From NCBI GenBank assembly GCA_027946375.1, contig JAPEUT010000035.1, positions 62,001 through 126,000 on the forward strand: a stretch of DNA of 64,000 bases, written 5' to 3'. The notes below the pieces were generated by a model. It was given only the letters and a program-made list of their open reading frames with translations, was not told the DNA's origin and made no database searches. Numbering within the stretch: the first letter of the stretch is position 1; every line of letters starts with the position of its first letter. The DNA is from Neodidymelliopsis sp. IMI 364377 (Eukaryota; Ascomycota; Dothideomycetes; Pleosporales; Didymellaceae). Made by a program: the position numbers and the translations under genes. Below, piece after piece: positions 47,351-56,835 of the stretch.

Positions 47351-49199
47351 ATGATGCTTCCTACAGTCATCTCGAGAAACGAACAAGCCGATTTACTGGA
47401 GAAAGTTTCTATTGAAATTGACAGCCGCTGAGCGTCTTGGGTCGCAATCTCTGGTAGTTTGGGGTTGCTACTATCCGTCTATCTACGAACCCCGACACCA
47501 TCATTCCGTGTCCGCACCGGTAAATCTGGACAAACCTGCGATATTGTCCTTCATGTCAATCAGGATTATAGTGCACGCGATTTCCTGGAAAGCATCTATA
47601 GGACTCACCAGAAGAATATTGCATTACCGGAGTATTTACAAAGTTTCTCGCTGTGTAAAGACAGCTCAGAAAGTTTGTCGACAGCTTTCGAATATATTTC
47701 CGGTTCGAGTCTTGGTGTCGGCCTATCAAGCTCTAGTGTCCCATCTCAGATCTACTGCACCGTGCTCGAGTCGGGAAGATGCCTTTCAGTAGCTGTGAAG
47801 GCTGAACGTGGGCAGTCTCAAACCATAGCGAGGTTTCTTAGCCAACTTGAACACATCACTAAACAGTTGCTGATTGCGACGCCGGACGAGCGAACACTAC
47901 GGGAAATAGACTTGATCTGTGATCTGGATCGGCGAGACCTACAGCGATGGAACCAGCAACCACCTTCCACTATATTATCCACAATTCATGAGCTGTTCAG
48001 ACAGAGAGTACTCGAAAGTCCAGAATCACAGGCTGTAGAGTCCTGGGATGGAGCGCTGACTTACACGGAGCTTGACACTCTGTCATCGCATTTGTCCTTA
48101 CAATTGCTGGAGGCAGGAGCCTGTTTAGGGGACTGTATCCCTCTCTGCTTCGAAAAATCGATGTGGACTGTCGTGGCAATGCTGGGCGTGCTCAAGAGTG
48201 GCTGTTCCTTCTTGCTTATGGATGTCTCGCACCCCACAAGTCGACTACAGACATTATCGAATGAAGCCAAGGCCACGATCGTACTCAGCTCATCGGCTCA
48301 AAGACAGAGAGCAGCTGAATTGGCACCCCGAGTCGTTGTGGTCTCCGACTTACTGTTACAAACAGCGACGAGGAACGTACCTCACTTGATCGAAGTCACA
48401 CTACTCGATTTGTTCAAGTCTACTGGCCTTAGCAAACCTTACAGGAGTAAGCAATCGAACTCGATATTTTCAATTCTCATCTTACGCATTCGATGCTGAG
48501 TTTGGAGAGATCCTTATGACGCTATTCAGTGGAGGTTGTGTCTGCATTCCGTCCGATGGAGATCGTTTGGATAACTTAGCCAAATCGATATGCATCTTTG
48601 ATGCTAACACGACTTTTCTCACGCCTACCGTTGTGCGATTACTGTCACCATCAGATGTCCCTTGTTTGACAACACTGATATCTGGTGGAGAGCGGGTAAC
48701 GCAAGATACTGTGGCGTTGTGGGGTGGCGTACTAGACTTGTTCATAATCTATGGGCCGGCTGAGACGACAGTGGCATGCATCGCTAAGAAGGCCCTTCCC
48801 ACAGTTGATCCTGCTACCAGGATTGGTTTTCCCCTCAACAGTCGTGTATGGGTTGCACTTTTGGACAATCCAAATAAGCTTGCCCCTGTTGGAGTTGTCG
48901 GTGAATTAGTCGTTGAAGGTCCCGCAATCGCACGGAACTACATCAACAACCATTTGGACAGTGCCAATCTATTCTGCAATGCTACACCGTGGGCAAAAGA
49001 TTGTAGTCCGAGTATGGACTCAGTGGGAAGATGCTACCGAACTGGTGACATTGCTCACTTCGCTGAGGATGGCGAAGTAATCTTTGTAGGTCCACGCGAC
49101 CGCCAGGTCAAACTTCGTGGCCGACGTATCGAGCTAGAAGACATTCGAAACGCTTTGCTGTTCTTCCAATTTGTCCTCATCCTCCGTGGTTGTCTCTAA
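47351..49199 (+). pseudogene. NRPS relic: condensation-domain end plus broken adenylation domain
   Basis: From 47351 the frame reads as the end of a condensation domain (GLLLSVYLRTPTPSF..., with a TGA at 47429-47431 just before it) and then an NRPS adenylation domain: A1 LTYTELD, A2 LKSGCSFLLMD, a block FSSYAFDAEFGEILMTLFSGG, A5 IYGPAETT, A6 GELVVEGPAIARNYIN, A7 YRTGDIAHF, and A8 near RGRRIELEDI. The two halves are in different frames. The A3 phosphate-binding loop and its flanks (roughly 50-60 residues expected) are absent at the junction near 48415-48462. The domain ends abruptly after A8 at 49199 with no carrier domain. This is a nonfunctional fragment of a larger synthetase. Confidence 0.85.
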
Positions 49200-50366
49200 C
49201 AGGGATGCGTCTATAAGTCTACAGCCGCCGATGCATCCTATATTCGACCTCACATAAGTGAATCATCTTCCACGCTGAGGTGGCTCACTGGCCCTCGCAC
49301 CTGTTCATGTCGAGCAGACTGCGTGGATTCTCTCGTGGGCTCCGGATGCCAGGCTCTTGGTGCACTCTTCTTGTCGATCTGTTGCAAAGCCCCCTTCCGA
49401 ATTTTCTGATCCTCAGTGTTGAAGACATTTTTTTGGTGGTCTAGGTCAATTCTGCCGACTAGAGTTCTGAAGTCGGACGACCGTCAATCATGGTAGATCT
49501 TGTTAGGCGAAATAGACTCCGCTACATGTGCGGGGTGATAAGAGGTGACAAAGGCATTGGCCTCAAGTCGTCAGAGTCGGTGAATCGGTTTCAGACCATG
49601 GCAGCGCTAAGGTCACTTAGGAAACTTTGATGAAGATCTATCAGTGCGTAAAGAGTCTAAGGCGCAGCTCGACCGTGAGAGGAGCGTTCGCTGGTCGGGA
49701 GCATGGGTAGGAAGGGGTGGCAAGTCGAGATGGCATGTCGGCCGGCTATGGACCTTTTCTAGTTAGGCTGATTATACATGACTATAACGCTTTAGGAGCC
49801 ACTAATTAGCTTGGCATGTCAGGGTCCAAAAGCGTGGAGATAAGATACGAAAATAGAATACGCTGATACATACTACTAACCTTAATCCTGACAGATCCTA
49901 GCTCTAATTAGCACTAACCCCAGCTAACACTAGCTCAAGCTAACCCTGAAGAGACTGAACAAAACAGTGACTCAGTTGACAATTGATTAGCATTCGACAA
50001 ATCCTATAAATTACGCATCTGAGTGTGTAGCTTACGCACTCAGATGCATAAGTAACACATTCAACTGCGTGATTTATAATTCACTTGAGCTGATTGGGCG
50101 AGGCTCGGCTCCATAGCCGGCCGAGGTTTTTTCCATAGCCAGATGACATGCGACCTCGTGGCAAGTCCACGAGGAACGGGCCGTTCATCTAGCGCCCAAC
50201 AAAGATTACCCCTGTTCAAGGATGGCACACACCAGTAATCCTATAACACCACCGCCAGAGTCTGAGCATCACCAATACATCCTTCGTCTCGCTTTATCTC
50301 TGCACCGTGCGATGGAAATTTTTCGAACACTATGGTGATGATAAGATACGTCACTCAAGTATCTAG
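49200..50366. other. Intergenic decayed DNA with palindrome
   Basis: No coding sequence recognised. From about 49780 to 50090 it is AT-richer with repeated GCTAA/CTAATTAG words and a nested inverted repeat. Confidence 0.5.
50005..50078. repeat. Nested inverted repeats
   Basis: Inner arms GCATCTGAGTG (50015-50025) and CACTCAGATGC (50037-50047) are perfect complements, and the pairing extends with few mismatches. Outer arms TATAAATTACGCA (50005-50017) and TGCGTGATTTATA (50066-50078) pair with one mismatch. The outer and inner arms overlap at 50015-50017, so two alternative hairpins are possible. It may be a remnant of a small transposable element or a cruciform-forming site. Confidence 0.65.
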
Positions 50367-51524
50367 TCACATCTTGACGGCAGGAGCGCAATACAACACT
50401 AGGGATGGTCCCAAGTATAAGAATCTTGCCAAACCATAGACTGCCGAGAACATTAATCTGCAGTAGACAGACACGATGATCATTGGCTTAGAAGTGATCC
50501 AGTGAGCAGCGGATAATGCAATCCGATGCTCAGGATTTCGAAACACTGCCTCAAAGTCTTGCAATAAAGGCAACAAATTTGGCTTGATCAGGTCTAACGA
50601 AGCCAATGGAGCACTTGTATGGGTAAGCCGCTATTGCCTAACAAATAGTGCTGCGATCTCCCCGCATCCTTGTCCCACCCCCGCATCTTGTTGCGCTAAT
50701 TGATTAGACAATGCGAATGCCAAGAAGATGGCGAACAAGGCATCCGAAGTTGTAGGGTTACGGTTATAGGACGGCTACTGGCAAACTAACGAGGAACTGC
50801 TAAAGCCGCTATCTTGTTACAAAGCATGACCCTGTCTCACAGGTGATATTTACTCTCAAATTCTGCCTCTGTATATGTTGTAGCGAACATTAGCCTATCA
50901 ATGCACAGAATACGTTTATGTGTTTGCCTTTACCATCCCAAAGAGATAACAGAAACCGCCAGTGCAAGGGGCAGTAATCTTCACGTCTAGGTGAATCATT
51001 ATCGCATTTTTCTAAAAAACACGGTCTTACCGAAGACCTGCGCCTGGGATCCTTCAAAAACCAGCTCCTGAGCTGCATGATGAGCGATCGATTCAGCCTG
51101 TGCCATTGCCATCTCATGCCTCTTGTTCTAAAGGGCACTAGAGGAACTCATCATCGTGTTGTGGTTTTTGTTGGCTGCATCCCACCAAACTAGAAACGCC
51201 ACGCTCCTGAAGGATCGACCGGTGAGCCCAGCAAGGCAGAAAGGATTTATTTCAGCAGGAGCTATCAATGCAGTCGTGAGGGGTCTGGTACCGCTAAATG
51301 GATGATTTCATCACAAAAGAGAACCATACACTACCTTGCACATAGTAATCATGCTCCGTTGGTAGGCTTGTCCCTGCAAATGAGTGCTTACCCTCCACAT
51401 ATGGCGTTCTAAGGATTGCAGGCAGCAGAACCTGGTTCATGGTGTGGTAGATACAGTTGCGAGCAGCGAATGAGATTAGCTGAGGGCTACAGACGCCTGT
51501 TTTGATGAATGCAATGATTCCCAA
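50367..51524 (-). pseudogene. Decayed minus-strand coding fragments, family unknown
   Basis: Three minus-strand segments look like former exons. 51524-51294 has MGIIAFIKTGVC, TPYVEGKHSF and EHDYYVQ followed by a possible GTAGTG donor. About 51154-51040 has MMSSSSAL, then TAG, then NKRHEMAMAQAESIAHHAAQ and a GTAAGA donor. 50606-50367 has LLPLLQDFEAVF and hydrophobic WITSKPMIIVSVYC. They cannot be joined into one clean frame and a TAG interrupts the second. They may belong to one or two dead genes; I cannot name a family. Confidence 0.3.
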
Positions 51525-51572
51525 GTGGTGGGGACGCGTGATTGCAGAGACTTAGCCCACCCTTACAACACC

Positions 51573-51728
51573 ATGAGGCAACTAGATAGCTACTTTGCAG
51601 AACATCCTACTTCACAGTTCACGCCGCTGCAAGTGTCCCCGTATCTCCAGCCATTCTTTCCCATCAGTGGGCCACAAAACGATTGGATTGAGGAACCACA
51701 TTGTTCCCAATGGTTGACATTAATCTGA
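51573..51728 (+). other. Short upstream ORF before the fusion gene
   Basis: An ATG-led frame of 51 codons (YFAEHPTSQF, LQVSPYLQPFFPISG) overlaps the start of the large ORF in another frame. Its composition looks coding. It could be a true first exon joined by an intron I could not place, a regulatory upstream ORF, or the old N terminus after a frameshift. Confidence 0.3.
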
Positions 51729-54700
51729 TCAATGCGGGCGGGATGGGCACTCTGCAAGATTTGAAATGCCTTCTCCGATCAAAAGCAGAGTCGATAACTA
51801 CATCATCGAGGCAGACACTGTCCGACGCGAAATACAGCACTGGCTTCGATATACTATTGCAGCACTCGACATGTTATCCGAATTTCATATTCCCACAACT
51901 GACTCAGCTCCTGGCTCCACTGCTGGATTCAAGAAAGGGTATCTCTGTTCTTGAGATCGGACCCGGCCCGAAGAGCGTGCTGGGAGGTCTTCCCGATTAT
52001 CAAAAGAGAAAGATCCATCGATATGAGGCTTTTGAGCCCAACCAATTGTTCGCGGAAAGCCTGGAAGCATGGCTTTCAGTCGATACTGTCGCGCAATCGC
52101 GGTTTCCTTGCCTGAAGAATCCACCGACTATTCATCGTCTCCAATTTGATCCACAGCATCGCACACGCAACGGCAGCAGTGATGATATGCCTGACGGCTT
52201 CAGGGGGTACGACGTAATTCTCTTTTGCCACAGCATGTATGGCATGCCATCGAAAGGCGATGTCATCAAACAGACTCTTAAATTGCTTGCAGAGACGAGA
52301 GGCGGAGTACTAGCAGTCTTCCATCGCGGCGAAAGCTTGCACGTTGATGGCCTGATCTGCCGTCAGACTGCGGCTTACCCCATTGGAGTTGTCAGAGTGG
52401 CAGATGAGGACCACATGTTAGACGACTTCGCTCCCTTCATCGCGGGGTTTGTGATGCACGATGAAGAGGTGCACAAAGCTGTCCAGGTCGAATGGCGTAA
52501 GGTATGTCGCGACCTCGCCTACCGAGAGGAAGCCCATTCAGGTTGTCTGTCATTTCGCTCGCCTGATGTCATGTTGGCCTTCAGTAAGCATGCGACCAAA
52601 TTATCGAATCTCACAATGCAGCTACCAGCGTTGTTGAAGGAAGGCAGGAAAATCAAGAATCGAGAGGCCTGTTTGCACCGCCCCGCAGTAATCTGTAGAC
52701 CAACGGAAATCGATCATATTCAGCAGTGCATCCGGTGGGCTCTTGAGAACGGAACTGGTTTGACCATTATCGGCGGGGGCCATAGCGGCCACTGTATCTG
52801 GGACAACATCGCCTCCGTCGACATGAGTGCCTTCCATCGAGTGTACATCCATACCACAGAAGAGGAAGGCGTACCTAGCGATATCCGTTGCAGCGGTTTC
52901 GTCATGGCTGAGGCTGGCTGCACGACTGGAGACGTTATCACCAAGGCTATGGCGGCGGGTGTGACAGTGCCTCTGGGATCCCGCCCAAGTGTAGGGGCAG
53001 GATTGTGGCTACAAGGCGGCATTGGGCACCTGACTCGAAAGCACGGCCTGGCCAGCGACGCTATCGTGGGTGCTGTTATGGTCAGTGTCGACTCCGGTGA
53101 AGTCTTATGCGTTGGGTATGTACCCAGTATGTATCGACCGGCTGCATTCGTCCGACCAGAGAATGAGGCCGACATCTTATGGGCATTGAAAGGTGCAGGA
53201 ACAAATTTCGGGATCGTCGTCAACGTGATATTTAGGGCTTACACGGCTCCAAAATACCTGGTCCGCAACTGGGCTGTGCCGCTGAGTGGTGTTGAAGCAG
53301 AGCATAAGCTCAGCAGTTTTGACACGGAGGTTGCCAGTAAGCTCAGCAGGGATTGCTCTGCAGACGTCTACTTGTACTGGGACCACAGCCAACTGCACGT
53401 CGGCGTGACCATGATTGCGTCTACCACAACAATGCGTGTATGTGCGGAATGCCCAATTTCCACAACTATCTCTACCCTTCTAGGGGCGAAAGAAGACAGT
53501 GTCAAGATTGTGGACGGCGTTGGTCTGTTTGAGACCGAAATGTACGTTTCGAAGATGCACGGTGGGCATGGTGCTGGCAAGACATCGTCGTTTAAGCGTT
53601 GCCTGTTCTTGAAAGACATCAGTAACCGAGAGGTAGCCGGACGCTTGATTGCAGCTGTGAAAGGCCGGCCGTCATCGTTGTGCTACCTTCATCTGCTGCA
53701 AGGAGGAGGAGCGATCAGCGACGTCGCGGCCAATGCCAACGCTTTCGGCGATCGAGATTGGGACTTTGCTTGTGTAATAACTGGTGTTTGGCGTCGCGAC
53801 CAGGAGGGCACTGAAGCTGCACGAGCAGCAGTAGCATGGGTCTACAGTGTTGCGGAACACTTGTTACCCATATCCAGAGGGGTCTACAGCGCCGACCTTG
53901 GGCCAGACCCCAGGGACGTTGTCCTTTCGCACAGAGCCTTTGGTGTGAACCGGCAACGGCTGGGCCAGCTGAAAGTTCGGCTGGACCCGCAAAATGTGCT
54001 GGCTTATACATGTCCACTTCCAAAAGCACCGCTAGGGCCAAAGCTCATACTTGTCGTGACGGGCCAAAGCTGCGCTGGCAAAGACTACTGCGCCAATGTA
54101 TGGGTTTCCATGTTCGTAAAGTGCTCTCTTACGGCTCGTGCCGTAAGCATCAGCGAAGCGATTAAGAGGGAATTTGCAGTGGTTACTGGTGCTGACACTG
54201 ATCGCCTGCTTTCTGACCGCGCCTACAAAGAGCAGCACCGCACAGCTTTGACAGCTTACTTCCTAGATCGAGTACAGCACGAGCCTCAGTTGCCAGAGGA
54301 GCAATTTCTGCAAGTAGTGAACGACGCCGCAGATGTGGGTGTACTGTTGATTACCGGTATGCGAGACAAAACACCCGTTGCTGCCTTTGCGCATCTGGTA
54401 CCAAACAGTAGGCTTGTCGAGGTCTGTGTAAACGCTAGTGCAGAGCAACGACGGTTGCGCAAGAATTGTCCCCTCGATGACAGCCATGGTGCGAGCCACG
54501 AGAAGAGCGCACCGATCAAGTCCAGTTCGGAGGCCTTGACACACAATCCCTGTCTCATTTTCGACAACGAAACGCCTGGGAACAAAGCTGCGAATATGTT
54601 TTTCGAGGACCACTTGTTCCCCTTGGTCCACGAGGACTTACTAAGACTAGCTGACATGGTGCGGTCAACACCCGACTTCCCACGGCAAAATATCGTTTTC

Positions 54701-55216
54701 CGTCATGTACTTGGCATCTCCCAACAACCTGGTGGCCTGGCATTATGTACGTCTCTCCTGCAGAGCTACTTCGCAGGCGACTGGAGCACTGTCACGGCGA
54801 TAGCATGTTGCGAGGTCGGCGGCATCGTGTTTGCATCTCCATTATCTTTGCAGGTTAACATTCCTTTGGTCCTTATACGTCAAGCTGGTAAGCTTCCTCC
54901 GCCAATCAACTTCACTGTAAAGTCTCAGTCACATGTTTCATCTTTGAGCTGCAGCAGCTCAGGACAGACTCGGATCGAGATAGAGTGCAGTGCAGTTCCC
55001 AGAAGTGGCCGAATTGTGGTGATAGATGACACGCTCGCTACGGGTGAAACCCTTTGTTCTGTGCTACAGACACTGCATGAAGCTGGCGTTGCTACGGAGA
55101 ACTTGAGTGTCATGGTTGTTGCGGAGTTCCCGATCCACTGTGGACGGAAGCTGCTGTGCAAACGAGGATTTTCCCGAGTCAATGTTCGAAGTCTCCTTTC
55201 ATTTGACGGTGCTTAA
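51710..55216 (+). CDS. Four-domain fusion: methyltransferase - FAD oxidase - P-loop kinase - APRT-like PRTase
   Basis: One uninterrupted 1168-residue frame. Residues about 15-300: class I SAM methyltransferase (VLEIGPGPKSVLGG at 80-93, later FEPN and VILFCHSMYGMP). About 320-770: PCMH FAD domain with GGGHSGH (355-361), whose His is a likely covalent flavin site, LWLQGGIGHLTRKHGLASD, and a BBE-like end NRQRLGQLKVRLDPQNVL; the second flavin-linking Cys of bicovalent enzymes is absent. About 778-965: P-loop VVTGQSCAGKDY with ISEAIKREFA and RAYKEQHR, as in animal-type phosphomevalonate kinases. About 980-1168: adenine phosphoribosyltransferase-like, PDFPRQNIVFR, LIRQAGKLPPP and the PRPP loop VVIDDTLATGET; the usual RGF is GGI. 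No signal peptide. Start ATG 51710 is uncertain. Combined function unknown. Confidence 0.88.
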   Translation: MVDINLINAGGMGTLQDLKCLLRSKAESITTSSRQTLSDAKYSTGFDILLQHSTCYPNFIFPQLTQLLAPLLDSRKGISVLEIGPGPKSVLGGLPDYQKRKIHRYEAFEPNQLFAESLEAWLSVDTVAQSRFPCLKNPPTIHRLQFDPQHRTRNGSSDDMPDGFRGYDVILFCHSMYGMPSKGDVIKQTLKLLAETRGGVLAVFHRGESLHVDGLICRQTAAYPIGVVRVADEDHMLDDFAPFIAGFVMHDEEVHKAVQVEWRKVCRDLAYREEAHSGCLSFRSPDVMLAFSKHATKLSNLTMQLPALLKEGRKIKNREACLHRPAVICRPTEIDHIQQCIRWALENGTGLTIIGGGHSGHCIWDNIASVDMSAFHRVYIHTTEEEGVPSDIRCSGFVMAEAGCTTGDVITKAMAAGVTVPLGSRPSVGAGLWLQGGIGHLTRKHGLASDAIVGAVMVSVDSGEVLCVGYVPSMYRPAAFVRPENEADILWALKGAGTNFGIVVNVIFRAYTAPKYLVRNWAVPLSGVEAEHKLSSFDTEVASKLSRDCSADVYLYWDHSQLHVGVTMIASTTTMRVCAECPISTTISTLLGAKEDSVKIVDGVGLFETEMYVSKMHGGHGAGKTSSFKRCLFLKDISNREVAGRLIAAVKGRPSSLCYLHLLQGGGAISDVAANANAFGDRDWDFACVITGVWRRDQEGTEAARAAVAWVYSVAEHLLPISRGVYSADLGPDPRDVVLSHRAFGVNRQRLGQLKVRLDPQNVLAYTCPLPKAPLGPKLILVVTGQSCAGKDYCANVWVSMFVKCSLTARAVSISEAIKREFAVVTGADTDRLLSDRAYKEQHRTALTAYFLDRVQHEPQLPEEQFLQVVNDAADVGVLLITGMRDKTPVAAFAHLVPNSRLVEVCVNASAEQRRLRKNCPLDDSHGASHEKSAPIKSSSEALTHNPCLIFDNETPGNKAANMFFEDHLFPLVHEDLLRLADMVRSTPDFPRQNIVFRHVLGISQQPGGLALCTSLLQSYFAGDWSTVTAIACCEVGGIVFASPLSLQVNIPLVLIRQAGKLPPPINFTVKSQSHVSSLSCSSSGQTRIEIECSAVPRSGRIVVIDDTLATGETLCSVLQTLHEAGVATENLSVMVVAEFPIHCGRKLLCKRGFSRVNVRSLLSFDGA

Positions 55217-56835
55217 GAGTTCCGTCAAATGTTGAATGTTTTCCCGGCATCTCACATCACGTCTCACGTGGATGAGTGTAAGAATTGGGTCCAGTTTGTT
55301 TTGAAAATGGATGAACCATAAACTCCGCTGATCATGTTTGATAGCGGTTTTTCACATAGGCAATGGCCAACACTTCACTTTCTTCTTTTCTGACCCAACA
55401 GAAGACTCATTGCCATGCCCTTCGTGTTTGTCGGCCAGTGTGCGTTCAGCCGCTACTATTTTTCCAGTCGACTGGCGCTTTAGAATATCCGCCCACATAC
55501 ATATCCCGATATTCCTAAGTTTCTGACTGGGTAGGGCTAGCGGAGGAAACGCCTCAGTTTGGGGAAAGGCTCTTCCGAGGTGTTACGATCGTCGATCTGG
55601 CATTTGGGGCACAGTTAGGGGGAGAATATGACGAGTTTATATATGGATTAAAGCTGGCCCACATTCCTCACTGCCGGTTATGTCGTTTGCTTAGGAGTTT
55701 ACGATTATGGAGAACCGGCGCTTTGGGACATTTCTATTGTTACTGGTCCTCTATTCGCTTTTGCCTATTTTGAGTGCCCAAAAGAAACCTCCAAGTCAAA
55801 GATAAGATACTTGAGTGTGTATAGTGCATCCCCACGTCCTGGAAGCTCTGGTGATCCATGGACACTAGCATCATGTGGCCTCCCAGTCGCCGCGATGGTG
55901 GTTTCTGTCATGAGCAGCTGATGATGAGCAGCGCCGGGATCGTTCTGCAGTGTCATTGCGCTCTGATGTCGCATCTGATTCACAGCGCTTACGCCTAAGC
56001 GTAGAGGAAGAATATTAACTGGAGAAAACCGAACACGGTCTTGCCTACGTGTTAGAAGCGCATTCACTAATAGCTCGCAGCGATAAGATAACGTGAAGCA
56101 CGTATCTCACTTCCTTGTTCGTTCAGCCTCGCAGTTGCTAGCGTGTCACTACCCCATGTTTTCCGAAACGCGTCTCCACCCCCTTTGGACCGAGGTAGGC
56201 ATCTATCCCCACAGGTAGCGCTGCCCAATAATCTTGTCTCGATTTCTTGTCTCTCTGCAAAAACATTTCCGTACCTCTACGAACTTTGTCACTAAGTGTT
56301 GATGGCTTGCAAATAGAGTCGAATAAGCTGATGAAAAGTTCGCTGTGGTCGAGTACAGTTGCACGCTTACGCTTTCCCTATCCAGATTTGTACGTACCCC
56401 ACACGTCACGGTCCTCACGTGCTTTGCCTAGGCCATGACGCCAGGGCATCGAGTCTCAACTGAATCTGCGGCACTGCAGACGGGTTTATGAGAAGGGTAT
56501 GAGAACAGTAAATGCATGATCATTGAACACCTGCGTTGATTGTGATCGGTACGCAGAATTGGGACGCGCTGTCGAAAGGTCAAACCCTGACGTGATTGTA
56601 CACACTCGATCAACGAGGGTATCTTCACCGTCTAGAAAGCTATCCGTACATGGATGCACAAGTGGCTGTTGCAAGATTAAAATGGGGAGGAACGCGATGC
56701 ATCATACCACAGCAGGGATTGACGAAGCTGGAACAAACATCATCCATTTGCCAAAGTAGATTCTCCACCTGAGACAGCCTTGCGCGCAACATTCCAAGAA
56801 TTTACACAAGAAACAGCTTGAAAGGCTTGCGTCGC
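55217..56835. other. Intergenic, about 1.6 kb
   Basis: Between the fusion gene and the 3' end of the MFS transporter; no gene recognised. Confidence 0.5.

Noticed and set aside
52720..53223. Minus-strand 167-codon frame and several others inside 51.7-55.2 kb
   Set aside because: They are shadows of the four-domain fusion gene, whose plus-strand motifs are unambiguous.
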